The notes beneath the pieces are model-generated. The model was not told the origin of the DNA, ran no database searches, and saw nothing but the letters and a program-made list of their open reading frames with translations. Made by a program: the position numbers and the translations under genes. From assembly GCA_964621905.1 (NCBI GenBank), contig CAZUNG010000003.1, positions 186,001-250,000 on the forward strand: DNA of 64,000 bases. Direction: 5' to 3'. This document shows, in pieces, positions 15,805 to 25,306 of the stretch (position 1 is the stretch's first letter; each line of letters starts with the position of its first letter). The stretch comes from Ruminococcus_G sp964621905 (GTDB taxonomy: Bacteria > Bacillota > Clostridia > Lachnospirales > Lachnospiraceae).

Positions 15805-16578
15805 GTGAAAATAGAAAAAGTTGTACTGGTATATTTCAGCCCCACAGGGGGGACACAAAAAGTAGTGCGCACACTGGGAAAGTGCTGGGAGGTGAAGACT
15901 CAGGAGATTGATCTTTCAGAACCAAAAACAGACTATGGAAAGTTTCATTTGTCCAGAGACACTTTCTGTATTATCGGGGTGCCGTCTTTTGGAGGACGCG
16001 TTCCGGCGGCAGCGGCAGAGCGGCTTGCAAAAATAAAAGCAGACCAGACCCCGGCAATGATTGTGACCGCTTACGGAAACAGGGCTTATGATGATACGCT
16101 TCAGGAGCTGAAAGAATGTGCAAAAGAGGCAGGATTTTGTGTGACTGCCGCTGTTGCTGCAGCCACGGAACATTCCATTATGAGGCAGTATGGCGCAGGC
16201 AGACCGGATAAAATTGACAGGCGCCAGCTTGCGGAATTTGGCAAGACCGTGAAGGAACGCATAGTAACGTCAGACAGACTGACACAAGCAGAAGTCAAAA
16301 GGAGCAGCCCGTATCGGAAATATTCAGGAGTGCCGCTGAAACCGGCAGCGAGTAAAGGGTGTACACAATGTGGATTATGTGCGAGGAAATGCCCAGTATC
16401 AGCGATACCTGTGGAAAACTGCCGGAAAACAGATAAAGGAAAGTGCATTTCCTGTATGCGGTGTATTCAGATTTGCCCGCAGAAGGTCAGGAATGTCAAC
16501 AAACTGATACTGAAGATGGCTGGCTGGAAGGTGAAAAAAGTCTGTCAGGGAAGAAAGCAGAATGAATTATATCAGTAA
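15805..16578 (+). CDS. EFR1-like flavodoxin-ferredoxin fusion protein
   Basis: A 257-residue protein with an N-terminal flavodoxin-like domain (VYFSPTGGTQKVV phosphate loop at about residues 9-21, and the GVPSFGGRVP motif) and a C-terminal pair of [4Fe-4S] motifs, CTQCGLCARKCP and CISCMRCIQICP. Such proteins shuttle electrons between FMN and iron-sulfur centres in anaerobes; the partner is unknown. GGCGGAGGGAAAC precedes the ATG-type start. A short hairpin without a T tract (16590-16610) follows the gene. Confidence 0.88.
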   Translation: MKIEKVVLVYFSPTGGTQKVVRTLGKCWEVKTQEIDLSEPKTDYGKFHLSRDTFCIIGVPSFGGRVPAAAAERLAKIKADQTPAMIVTAYGNRAYDDTLQELKECAKEAGFCVTAAVAAATEHSIMRQYGAGRPDKIDRRQLAEFGKTVKERIVTSDRLTQAEVKRSSPYRKYSGVPLKPAASKGCTQCGLCARKCPVSAIPVENCRKTDKGKCISCMRCIQICPQKVRNVNKLILKMAGWKVKKVCQGRKQNELYQ

Positions 16579-16639
16579 TTTACACGGGGAGCACCGGCGT
16601 CACCGGTGCTGTACCAGATTCTTCAGGTACTCTGCACGA

Positions 16640-17045
16640 GCAGGAAACACAGGAGGTGCCGCGTCTTCTGATTCGGCCGTTTACCATAAAAAGAGCAGCA
16701 CTTGCATGGAATACAAGCGAGGCCAAAGCTGAGAAAATGCTGGACAGACTCTGTGAGAAGGCACTTCTGTTGGATTCGGACTATAAGGGCGTGTCTACGT
16801 GCGGGAGCCGGCGCTTGAACTCAGCAGTGATGAGTCCATTCATATTCTGGATCGAGAGGGTCGGACATATCGTTGAAGAGGTCGGGTATGTCGGAATCGG
16901 CATGTGTTACTGCCGCATAAGGCGATGCATGTGAGACCGATGTGCCGATGGACGTGCTGGCACTTTCCTATGAGCACAATCTTGTGCAGCTTGGGGAGAA
17001 TGTTCAGGAATCACCGGCATTTATCTGCATCAACTGCTCTTAAAA
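16640..17045 (+). pseudogene. Decayed ferredoxin-type iron-sulfur protein gene
   Basis: Readable blocks occur in different frames: MPRLLIRPFTIKRAALAWNT and EAKAEKMLDRLCEKALLLDS at the start, EPALELSSDESIHILDREGR next, then HIVEEVGYVGIGMCYCR, and finally HNLVQLGENVQESPAFIC near 16976-17030. Together they resemble a long anaerobe [4Fe-4S] protein with a winged-helix-like N-terminal part, but with frameshifts, a stop and large gaps. The gene is dead. No intact gene lies between 16579 and 17163. Confidence 0.72.
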
Positions 17046-17084
17046 AAGCGGGAAGCCATGACGAATCATATGATGAAAGGAAAA

Positions 17085-17113
17085 TTGACTTTCGGAAAAA
17101 TGTGGCATATAAT
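17085..17113 (+). promoter_or_regulatory. Promoter of the cupin gene
   Basis: TTGACT (17085-17090), 17-bp spacer, TATAAT (17108-17113), 50 bp before the cupin start. Confidence 0.75.
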
Positions 17114-17163
17114 TTATACAAATTTATCATAAACGTTTGGTAAAAACAGAAAGAGAGGAATTA

Positions 17164-17493
17164 ATGATGAAAATAGAACGAGTAGATAATATGTGCGGCG
17201 GAGAAGGCCATATCACCATCAAACATATTCTTGGTGAGAAAGAACTGAATGGAAAATGCGGTCTTTATGCAGAGGTAGTCGTAGGACCTGGATGTTCACT
17301 GGGGTACCATGAGCACCATAAGGAAAGTGAGACATACTATATTCTTTCGGGCGAGGGCGACTATAATGACAATGGAACCGTACGTCCGGTGAGGGCCGGC
17401 GATGTGACATTTACACCTGACGGTTGCGGTCACGGACTGGTGAATACGGGAAACACAGATCTGGTATTTATGGCCCTTATTATCCTCGATTAA
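17164..17493 (+). CDS. Small single-domain cupin protein
   Basis: A 109-residue cupin. Motif 1 is GPGCSLGYHEHHKESETYYILSG (His residues and Glu as metal ligands) and motif 2 includes AGDVTFTPDGCGHGLVN. Single-domain cupins may be isomerases, dioxygenases or sensor modules; the function cannot be fixed. GAGAGGAATT precedes two adjacent ATG codons (17164 and 17167), either of which may be used. Confidence 0.88.
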   Translation: MMKIERVDNMCGGEGHITIKHILGEKELNGKCGLYAEVVVGPGCSLGYHEHHKESETYYILSGEGDYNDNGTVRPVRAGDVTFTPDGCGHGLVNTGNTDLVFMALIILD

Positions 17494-17500
17494 CAGCGGT

Positions 17501-19018
17501 ATGTTTGCAAGAGACAGGGAACGGACAAGACTGCAGATTTTATTGTCCATGGTATTTCATCCGTTTTTTGTGATTGTGTTTCCAATTGCGTGGTATCATT
17601 TGTATGCAGTCTGTCGGTTTGGGGGAAGGAGAAGACATCTGCCGGTACTGGCGGTCTGTGCGGTGTTTTTTCTGATCTGGATGATCGTCTGCATCATTAG
17701 AATTGTGAAAAAACCAAACGACGGGTATCCACGCCGGGCACTCTCTGCGGGAAAAAAAGTATGGTATACGGCAGCTTGCTGTCTCCTGTGTGCCTCGGCC
17801 GGATATTTTGGATGGGGGATTGTAAAAAGTGCAGTTCCGTATCAGGGAAAACTGTCATGGGTGTTGGAAGAAGTCAAACATAAGAAAACTGTTTTGCTGA
17901 CACATGATAATGTCTATCAGGACGGAATCGAAGGACTGCTGAGTGATATTCAAACAGAGATCGAAATGCCAAAGGAGCTTTATGTGGCTACCAGTGTTGA
18001 TCTGGAATTTGACCGCAGCGGCCGGCTCTTAAAATTGGACACTCTTCTCTATGGAGAAAATGAAAAAGGTGGCACGGAGAGTTTTCTGATATCGTATGTT
18101 GAAAATAAAGAAAAAGAAATAACCGTATATCTGAACGGGGCGGTGAATACGCAGGATCAACAGGAAAAACAACTGGCCCCGCTGCTGTCCATGCTGAAGG
18201 TGATACCGCTTAAACAGGCGGTAAGCGGGTGGCAGGAAGAACGTTTTGGGATTCTGTACTACGGTGTGCGGTCCTGGGGAACAGACACATCCGGCATTGT
18301 ATACATCAACAGTGCCGGGAATACAAAATCAGCAGTGAATGCGTACTGTGATATATCCGGATACACAGTGTCAGTCTATGTACCGGGGGACGCTGAGGGC
18401 CATGCGGGTTATCTGCCCCTGCGGTATATTTACGCGCAAGATCTGAATGCCATTGCGGCTGAGGCTCCTCTGTCTGCACAGGAGGCTGTGAATGCGCCGC
18501 AGGCCAGTGATGCATCACAAAATGAAGAAGATGTAAGCATGCTCAATGATAACAGGGGATATCGTCTGAGTGTTCTGGATGCGGCAGCCGGAAGCCGGTT
18601 CTATGGACTTGAGATCACGGAAGACGGCGGCAAGTCATGGAGTATGCTCAACCAGGATCCTTTTACAGGAAATACAGGCGTGTCTGCGGGAATTTCTTTT
18701 TTCAATGAAACACTGGGATTCATTGCGCTGTCGCACAGCGGGGGGTTATATGCGGATCTGTACCGGACAAAGGATGGCGGTGCGACGTTTGAGCAGGTGA
18801 CAATTCCTGCTGTGGAAGTTCCATTGACGGAGGAGGAAACGCATCAGCCGTTTGATTTTCCGGGGATGCCATATGAGGAAGATGGAAAATTGTATCTGAA
18901 AGTCGGACAGGGGCAGGACGGAGATTATAACGGGGGAAGCAGTGCTTTGTACCAGTCATCGGACGAGGGCAGTACATGGTCATATCAGAGAGAAATCATG
19001 CGTGATGGAGAACCATAA
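17501..19018 (+). CDS. Membrane protein with Asp-box (BNR) repeats
   Basis: A 505-residue protein with three N-terminal hydrophobic segments (about residues 12-35, 48-66 and 88-106), then a long presumably extracellular part. Late in the chain three Asp-box-like motifs occur: EDGGKSWS, KDGGATFE and SDEGSTWS, as in sialidase-like beta-propellers. No sialidase catalytic pattern is evident, so binding or scaffolding is as likely as hydrolysis. It begins eight bases after the cupin stop and may be co-transcribed with it. I do not recognise a named family. Confidence 0.78.
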   Translation: MFARDRERTRLQILLSMVFHPFFVIVFPIAWYHLYAVCRFGGRRRHLPVLAVCAVFFLIWMIVCIIRIVKKPNDGYPRRALSAGKKVWYTAACCLLCASAGYFGWGIVKSAVPYQGKLSWVLEEVKHKKTVLLTHDNVYQDGIEGLLSDIQTEIEMPKELYVATSVDLEFDRSGRLLKLDTLLYGENEKGGTESFLISYVENKEKEITVYLNGAVNTQDQQEKQLAPLLSMLKVIPLKQAVSGWQEERFGILYYGVRSWGTDTSGIVYINSAGNTKSAVNAYCDISGYTVSVYVPGDAEGHAGYLPLRYIYAQDLNAIAAEAPLSAQEAVNAPQASDASQNEEDVSMLNDNRGYRLSVLDAAAGSRFYGLEITEDGGKSWSMLNQDPFTGNTGVSAGISFFNETLGFIALSHSGGLYADLYRTKDGGATFEQVTIPAVEVPLTEEETHQPFDFPGMPYEEDGKLYLKVGQGQDGDYNGGSSALYQSSDEGSTWSYQREIMRDGEP

Positions 19019-19059
19019 ATCAACAGATGATAATATACAGCAATGGGAGGAGTAAAACG

Positions 19060-21072
19060 ATGATAGGAATTGGGATTGATACCGGAGGAACGTATACGGA
19101 TGCGGTTGTCTATGATATGGACAAGAAAGCGATAGTGTGCTCCGGAAAGGCGCTGACGACCAAGTCAAAACTGGAAATCGGAATTGCGAATGCCCTGGAT
19201 ACACTGGACCAGGCCTACGTAAAACGTGCGGAGGTGCTGGCGCTTTCGACTACGCTCGCCACAAACGCGTGCGTGGAAAATAAAGGAAGCCGCGCGAGAC
19301 TGCTGATGATCGGCGTGGATAAAGATCTGAGCGACAGTTTAAGTGAAACGTATGCGTCATATGGTTTTCAGGAACAGGATCAGCTGATTAAGATTGATGG
19401 AAAGCCGGAAAAAATCTTTGAAGATGCCAAAGATCCGGACTGGGATGAACTAAGAAAGATGATTCCGGAACTGTTTTCAGACTGTGATTCCATAGGGATT
19501 GTCCAGACGTTCCCGCAGGCAAACGGCGGAAAATACGAGAAAACGGCAAAGAAAATCTTTCGTGAAACCATGCAGGTGCCAATCACTACGGCACATGATA
19601 TGTTTGATGAAGTGGATGTTTTAAAGCGCGGCGCAGGCACATTGCTGAATGCCCGCCTGATTCCGCTGATTGCAGAGTTTCTGACTGCAGTGAAGAATGT
19701 CATGAAAGAACGGGACCTGCAGATGCCGATCGCCATCGTGCGAAGTGACGGCAGTCTGATGTCGGAGGTGCTGACAAAAGAATGCCCGGTGGAAACATTG
19801 CTTTCCGGTCCGGCGGCAAGTGTGGTCGGCGGAAGTGCGATGGCCAGGGAAGACAACGCCGTCATTGTGGATATGGGAGGAACGACAACGGATGTCGCAA
19901 TCGTCCGGGATAAACGCCCGGTGACAGCAAGAAAAGGAATCGCTATCGGAAAGTGGAAAACCATGGTGAAGGGTCTGTATGTTGACACTTTTGGCTTGGG
20001 AGGGGACAGTGCTGTGCGGTTTAAGAATGACAGGATGTATCTTGATACCCGCCGTGTGATTCCGATCTCACTTCTCGCCAAGGATTACCCTCAGGTGACG
20101 GATAAACTGAAAAGCCTTGCTGCCCTTCATCGCCCGCATACCCGGATGCTGTACGAATTTTATGTGCTCCAGAAAGATATTTCCGGCAAAAAAGGGTATA
20201 CTGAAGAAGAAAAGAAAATCTGTGAAGCGCTTGAGACAGAGCCTCTGATGCCTCAGGAACTCGGTGCGGCCATCGACAGTGATCTTTACTCGCTGCACAC
20301 GGAACGTCTGGAAGAAGAAGGTGTTGTATTAAAAAGCGGACTGACCCCGACGGATATGATGGTGATCAAAGGGGATTTTGACATCTATGACCCGCGGGCT
20401 GCCAAAGCTGCCGTGTGCTGCCTGGCACAGAATGTGGTGGAGACAGAAGAAGAGATACCGGAAATGGTCTATGAGCTCGTCGAGAAAAAGATGTACTGTA
20501 ATATAATCCGTATCCTTTTGATGCAGAAGTATCCGAAGCATGAAAAAGTCTGCGAGGATAAAAACCTCCAGAAATTTATCGAATGGTCCTATCGGGATGC
20601 AAAGGCCAGGAGAAAAGATTCCTGGATGTCAACTGCCATTACGACCAAACTCCCACTGGTAGGGGTAGGTGCGCCGATTCATGTGTTCCTTCCGAGAGTC
20701 GCAAAACTTCTTGGCACGACGGCAGTGATCCCGGAAAATGCGGCGGTTGCCAATGCCCTTGGGGCAATTGCAAGCCAGATTGTGACCAAAGTGCAGACGA
20801 GAGTAAAGGCGGAGTATGAAGGGACGCAGCTGAAAGGATACTCCGTATTTGAGGATGATCAGAAACATATGTTTGATGAATATGCAGATGCGGAACATTT
20901 CGCTGTACGTCTGGTGAAAAAACAGCTGCTGGAAAAGGCAAATCGTCAGGGAGCTGCCGGCAAGCCCAAAGTTGAAGTAAACGTGCGGAAGATCAGAAAT
21001 GATGCGGTAGGAGCCGGTATTTTCTTTGAGAGTATTGTGGAAGCGGTTGCCACGGACAAATTCAGAATATAA
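19060..21072 (+). CDS. Hydantoinase/oxoprolinase-family protein (HyuA-like)
   Basis: A 670-residue protein of the hydantoinase A / 5-oxoprolinase superfamily. It has the N-terminal ATP-binding signature GIGIDTGGTYTDAVVYD, the STTLATNACVE stretch, a central IVDMGGTTTDVAIV motif and the LSGPAASVVGG motif. These enzymes use ATP to open hydantoin or oxoproline-like rings. The usual HyuB partner is not adjacent. ATG 19060 follows GGGAGGAGT; an upstream in-frame ATG at 19027 lacks such a site. Confidence 0.88.
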   Translation: MIGIGIDTGGTYTDAVVYDMDKKAIVCSGKALTTKSKLEIGIANALDTLDQAYVKRAEVLALSTTLATNACVENKGSRARLLMIGVDKDLSDSLSETYASYGFQEQDQLIKIDGKPEKIFEDAKDPDWDELRKMIPELFSDCDSIGIVQTFPQANGGKYEKTAKKIFRETMQVPITTAHDMFDEVDVLKRGAGTLLNARLIPLIAEFLTAVKNVMKERDLQMPIAIVRSDGSLMSEVLTKECPVETLLSGPAASVVGGSAMAREDNAVIVDMGGTTTDVAIVRDKRPVTARKGIAIGKWKTMVKGLYVDTFGLGGDSAVRFKNDRMYLDTRRVIPISLLAKDYPQVTDKLKSLAALHRPHTRMLYEFYVLQKDISGKKGYTEEEKKICEALETEPLMPQELGAAIDSDLYSLHTERLEEEGVVLKSGLTPTDMMVIKGDFDIYDPRAAKAAVCCLAQNVVETEEEIPEMVYELVEKKMYCNIIRILLMQKYPKHEKVCEDKNLQKFIEWSYRDAKARRKDSWMSTAITTKLPLVGVGAPIHVFLPRVAKLLGTTAVIPENAAVANALGAIASQIVTKVQTRVKAEYEGTQLKGYSVFEDDQKHMFDEYADAEHFAVRLVKKQLLEKANRQGAAGKPKVEVNVRKIRNDAVGAGIFFESIVEAVATDKFRI

Positions 21073-21097
21073 ATGCGGAAAATAGAAAGGCTGTAGC

Positions 21098-22018
21098 ATG
21101 GTTTATGTTTGTTTGATCATCGGTTTTTTGCTGCTGATAAAAGGGGCAGACTGCTTTGTGGAAGGAAGTTCGTCTGTTGCAAGGCTTCTGAAAGTGCCGC
21201 CCGTCGTGATTGGTCTTACCATTGTGGCAATGGGGACGAGCGCACCGGAAGCTTCTGTCAGCATTACGGCAGGGCTTGCCGGGAATAATGATATTGCACT
21301 CAGCAATGTGATCGGGTCCAATATCTTCAATCTTCTGGTGGTGATCGGAGCCAGTGCGGTGATCAGGCCGTTTCACACAGACCGGGAGATCATGAAAAGA
21401 GATATCCCGGTCAATATTGCGGCGTCCGTGCTGCTGCTGCTTTTACTGTGGGACCTGAAGCTTAAAAGATTCGAGGGAATCCTGCTGCTGGTATTGCTGG
21501 CGGCCTATCTGATCTGGATCATCACAGGCGCGATACAAAAAAGAACAGGGGCGGCAGATAAAGTTCCGGCGCTGCCGCCGCTTAAAAGTGCGGTGTATAT
21601 CGTGGCAGGACTGGCTGCTGTTATCTGGGGCGGCGACCTTGTGGTCGACAGCGCCAGTGAAATTGCCCGCATTTTCGGGATGTCACAGACTCTGATCGGT
21701 CTTACGATTGTGGCACTTGGAACTTCATTGCCGGAGCTTATCACTTCCGTTGTGGCTTCCCAAAAAGGTGAGAGCGGACTTGCCCTTGGAAATGCGGTGG
21801 GATCCTGCCTTTTTAATATCCTGTTTATTCTGGGCATGTCGTCGTCACTGTCGCCGCTTCGTGGGATGGGAGACAACCTGATTGACATTGGCGTATTGAT
21901 CGCGGTAAGCATTGTGATTGCTGTCTGCTGCGTTACAGGGAAAAAGGTCACCCGCTTTGAAGGGCTTGCTTGCATCGTGTTTTATGTGGGGTATATGAGT
22001 TATGCGATTATCCGTTGA
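21098..22018 (+). CDS. Calcium/sodium antiporter (YrbG-type)
   Basis: A 306-residue CaCA-superfamily antiporter with two inverted repeats. The alpha-1 motif is GTSAPEASVSITA followed by SNVIGSNIFN, and alpha-2 is GTSLPELITSVVAS followed by GNAVGSCLFN. About ten membrane segments are visible. It exchanges sodium or protons for calcium at the membrane. Its stop codon directly abuts that of the convergent MoxR gene with no terminator between. Confidence 0.93.
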   Translation: MVYVCLIIGFLLLIKGADCFVEGSSSVARLLKVPPVVIGLTIVAMGTSAPEASVSITAGLAGNNDIALSNVIGSNIFNLLVVIGASAVIRPFHTDREIMKRDIPVNIAASVLLLLLLWDLKLKRFEGILLLVLLAAYLIWIITGAIQKRTGAADKVPALPPLKSAVYIVAGLAAVIWGGDLVVDSASEIARIFGMSQTLIGLTIVALGTSLPELITSVVASQKGESGLALGNAVGSCLFNILFILGMSSSLSPLRGMGDNLIDIGVLIAVSIVIAVCCVTGKKVTRFEGLACIVFYVGYMSYAIIR

Positions 22019-23527
22019 TCAATTATCGGCGGCTGCCTTCATCGCAGCTTGTATTTCATGTTCGCGCCGCTGCAAAAGGAGAGGTCCGGTGTGAGAGAGA
22101 TAGGCACTGCATGGATGCAAGGCTAAAAAATCAGAACACTCCGGGCTGTTTGTCAGATCCGACGTAAAGTATAAGAGACTGACATCAGAAGAAGCTTCGT
22201 TGAGCAAATGGTATGAATCAGACAGAAACGTCAGGATTTCTTCGGCAGAAGAGTCCTGATGTTTTTTCATGTCTTTCAGACAGTCTTCTATCAGAGTTTC
22301 GATTGCAGAATCTTCGGTAAGTCTTTGCTTGCGGGCTTCAAGAAGCTGCTCTTCCAGGAGACCAAGCGTATGGCGCTCCAGGATCTTTTCTTCCAGAGAA
22401 AGGAGTCCGTTTTCCTCACGGATTCGGTTGGAAGAATGGCGTTTTTGGATAAAATCTTCCAGCAGCTGCGTGGCGGATTCGCCGTCAAGCGCGTGATGGC
22501 CTTTCATGCTGCCAAACAGCGTCATAAGATTGGATAAATGTTTCCATATTTGGCAGGAAAATGAATAGTCATGGACTTTTTCAGCGACTTTTGAAAACAG
22601 CATGGAAGCGACGGATATGCATTCAGCCGGTTCGGCGGTTTTCATACGAGCGATGACAGTCTGACCAAAAAAGTTATCCTCTGCAAAATCAGATACATAC
22701 TGTGTAAACATGTCGTAAAACAGGTAAAAGTTCCGTGCAGTTTCCTCATGCTGCAGATACTGGCGGATTAAAGATTCTGTGACGGGATCTCCGTATGTTT
22801 CATATGATTTTATTATACAGGACATATCTTCCCAGCCACGTGCCGTCACAAAGGAGAGAAGACCATCTTGATTCTGGACGGAATAGAAACAGCTCGGATA
22901 GATATTTAGAAATGCCAGGATTGACGGATGTACGGCATTTGCGCAGGCATATTCTTTCCAGACAGAATAATCAGCCTCAATATGCATATTTTTTACGCGG
23001 TCGAGTGTCACCATATCAAATTCTCTGACTGACCGGTTATAGGCCGGAGGATTTCCGGCCGCTGCGATCAGCCAGCCTTCCGGTATCCGGTGGTTGCCAA
23101 AGGTTTTATTTTGAAGAAGCTGCAGCATAACCGGTGTCAATGTCTCAGAGACACAGTTCATCTCGTCGATAAACAGAATGCCGGAAGTATAGCCGGTCGA
23201 TTCCATACAGTCGTAGACGGAGGCCACGATTTCACTCATCGTATATTCTGTGACAGAACATGGACGCCCGTTATAAATCTTCTCTTTCAAAATCGGAAGG
23301 CCGACCGCACTCTGGCGGGTATGGTGTGTCATCGTGTAGGCAACCAGACCGACAGACTCTTCGCGGGCAATCTGTTTCATGATTGCGGTTTTTCCGATGC
23401 CAGGCGGACCGATCAGCAGTACGGGGCGCTGCTGTACGGACGGAATCTGAAGAATACCATCAGGAGTCCGTCTGGTGTAGGCATGCAGTGTCCGTTTGAT
23501 TTCTTCTTTGGCTTCTTTTATGTTCAT
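22019..23527 (-). CDS. MoxR-like AAA+ ATPase
   Basis: A 502-residue AAA+ protein of the MoxR/dynein-related group. Walker A GPPGIGKT is at residues 40-47, Walker B is ILFIDEMN, and the AGNPPAYNRSVREFD stretch carries sensor 1. The long C-terminal half is variable and predicted helical. It starts inside the stop of a VWA-domain gene (four-base ATGA overlap). MoxR and VWA proteins act as chaperone pairs that insert metals or remodel partner complexes; the client is unknown here. Confidence 0.88.
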   Translation of the reverse strand: MNIKEAKEEIKRTLHAYTRRTPDGILQIPSVQQRPVLLIGPPGIGKTAIMKQIAREESVGLVAYTMTHHTRQSAVGLPILKEKIYNGRPCSVTEYTMSEIVASVYDCMESTGYTSGILFIDEMNCVSETLTPVMLQLLQNKTFGNHRIPEGWLIAAAGNPPAYNRSVREFDMVTLDRVKNMHIEADYSVWKEYACANAVHPSILAFLNIYPSCFYSVQNQDGLLSFVTARGWEDMSCIIKSYETYGDPVTESLIRQYLQHEETARNFYLFYDMFTQYVSDFAEDNFFGQTVIARMKTAEPAECISVASMLFSKVAEKVHDYSFSCQIWKHLSNLMTLFGSMKGHHALDGESATQLLEDFIQKRHSSNRIREENGLLSLEEKILERHTLGLLEEQLLEARKQRLTEDSAIETLIEDCLKDMKKHQDSSAEEILTFLSDSYHLLNEASSDVSLLYFTSDLTNSPECSDFLALHPCSAYLSHTGPLLLQRREHEIQAAMKAAADN

Positions 23528-25104
23528 TGAGTATTCTCTCCTTCGCTTAAATCCAGGCAGAGCCGAACAGCCCAGTCTGGTATGTTATAATTCAGAAAAC
23601 GGTAGTCTGCAAAAATAAAGGCTGTCTCATAGGAAGGGGTATCCTTCGGATAAACACCATCCCCATCGGTAAAATAAAAAAGCCCTTTCAGATTTCTGAA
23701 TTCTCCTTGCCCTATGAGACTGCTGACCAGGGTAAATACAGGGGTAAAATCAGTACCGCCGCGGCCGCTGATTTTGATGTTTTGGATATAACGGTTCCAG
23801 TCTTCAATACTGTGAATGCGGACGTGTTCCTGAATCATGGAGTCACATTGAATAATATGGACATTCATGCGGTGAAAAAAATTCTGGTGTTCTGTCAGGA
23901 TTCTGCACGTCTCTGCAAGAAACTGCTGGATGGTATCGAGTTTACAGGAACCGGAAGTATCGATGGCGATGACGAGTTCTTCTACTTTTGTCGCCTCCGT
24001 ATATTCCAGAGGCTCCACAAGCGGCAGATTTTTATAACGAAACAGTCCATATAAATAAGGAATATAATCGAAACTGTCGGGATCAGTCTGCAGTTCTTCC
24101 GCAGTGACGGTAAAGCGGCGAAGATATGCGCGAAAATCATACCGGGCTTTTTTTTGCAGTTCGGCTTCTTCCAGGCGGCTTCCCGGATTAAGACCGAACC
24201 GGTGGCGGACAGGAACTGAAAAACCCACAGAGGATTTTTGAAGCCGGCGAAGCCGTTCACCGGCAGAACAAGAAGCCTGATGCCAGTATTCGTGCCCGTC
24301 CATCTTAAAAAGTACGGTCCATTGTTCAACAAAGTTCTGATTTTCCTGCCGGCGGATCCATTCGTATACCTGTAAAGACAGTGCAGGGGATACCTCTGGT
24401 GGAAAACGTTCATAGATCCGGTTATGAAGCTGCCGGCGGGTCTGCCCGCAGATTTTAAATTTTTGTTCCGACAGAAACCACGCACTGACATCACAGGCCA
24501 GATTCCATAATCTGTAGTCTGCGCCTGACGGAACCTCAAGGTGAAGATACAGACAGTGGATCATCATGTGAAGGTATAGTTCCACATGCTCAGAGTGAGT
24601 AAACGAACGCATGACATGACCGGGAGAGTAGTAGATCGTATGTCCGTCTGTGCCGGTCAGATTTTCATCCGCCGTTTCCTGAAAGAGAAAACCGGAGATC
24701 GCAAGACGCATCTCGGGCATCTGTTCAAAAATGTGCAGCTGGCAAAGTAAAAGAATATCGAGTGCACTGCCATGCGCTGTGCCGGCTTCTTTTGAACACT
24801 CATCAGGTGCCAGAAAACGTAGTAAAAGAAGACGCATATCCGTAGGAATCTTTTGATTTTTGAGTCCGCGTCGGACCGTTGAGGCGTCCAGCCATCCTGT
24901 GCTAAGAAGCTGTTCCAGAAAGAGCGTTTCTTTATGCTGCAGAATCCATTCGAGGGCAGAGTAAAGGTGCTGCTGTATGTAGTCAGCATAACGTTTTTTG
25001 AGAGTTCCATTTAGAGAATCTTCTGTAAAATAGCGGGTAACCGCCACCGAAAGCTTTTGTACCGGCTGACGGCTTGTAAGAAAAAGTTCATCTCTTTCGT
25101 TCAT
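23524..25104 (-). CDS. VWA-domain protein of MoxR pair (DUF2201-like)
   Basis: A 526-residue protein. The C-terminal part is a von Willebrand A-like domain with MIDAS motif DTSGS starting at Asp382 and GRGGTDFTPVF later. The N-terminal half contains HMMIHCLYLHL, reminiscent of the metallopeptidase-like helix in DUF2201 proteins, though a full HExxH is absent. It precedes and is coupled to the MoxR gene. A GAGGTGATTT site precedes the ATG. The length and layout fit VWA partners of MoxR ATPases. Confidence 0.85.
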   Translation of the reverse strand: MNERDELFLTSRQPVQKLSVAVTRYFTEDSLNGTLKKRYADYIQQHLYSALEWILQHKETLFLEQLLSTGWLDASTVRRGLKNQKIPTDMRLLLLRFLAPDECSKEAGTAHGSALDILLLCQLHIFEQMPEMRLAISGFLFQETADENLTGTDGHTIYYSPGHVMRSFTHSEHVELYLHMMIHCLYLHLEVPSGADYRLWNLACDVSAWFLSEQKFKICGQTRRQLHNRIYERFPPEVSPALSLQVYEWIRRQENQNFVEQWTVLFKMDGHEYWHQASCSAGERLRRLQKSSVGFSVPVRHRFGLNPGSRLEEAELQKKARYDFRAYLRRFTVTAEELQTDPDSFDYIPYLYGLFRYKNLPLVEPLEYTEATKVEELVIAIDTSGSCKLDTIQQFLAETCRILTEHQNFFHRMNVHIIQCDSMIQEHVRIHSIEDWNRYIQNIKISGRGGTDFTPVFTLVSSLIGQGEFRNLKGLFYFTDGDGVYPKDTPSYETAFIFADYRFLNYNIPDWAVRLCLDLSEGENTQ

Positions 25105-25220
25105 CAGGAAAAATCACCTCACTCTTTCTGTGAAAATGTCGTTCTGATTTCAATATTAGTATAGAAAACGAAGAAAATCAATGTAACACCTTAAGAATTC
25201 CTTAAAATTCTGTGAAGTGT

Positions 25221-25249
25221 TTGACAAGTTGGGCAATACAAAATAAAAT
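25221..25249 (+). promoter_or_regulatory. Promoter of the 25307 membrane-protein gene
   Basis: TTGACA (25221-25226), 17-bp spacer, TAAAAT (25244-25249), about 58 bp before the start codon. The 200-bp region also holds the divergent promoter region of the VWA-MoxR unit, where a TTGATT-17-TAATAT pair can be read on the minus strand. Confidence 0.7.
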
Positions 25250-25306
25250 AAAGGATGACATATGAGGTAGAATATGTAAAAGCCTAAACAGGGGAGGATA
25301 AGTGGA

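Noticed and set aside
22016..22021. TGATCA shared by two convergent stop codons as a regulatory palindrome
   Set aside because: It is simply two stop codons back to back; too short to be a site.
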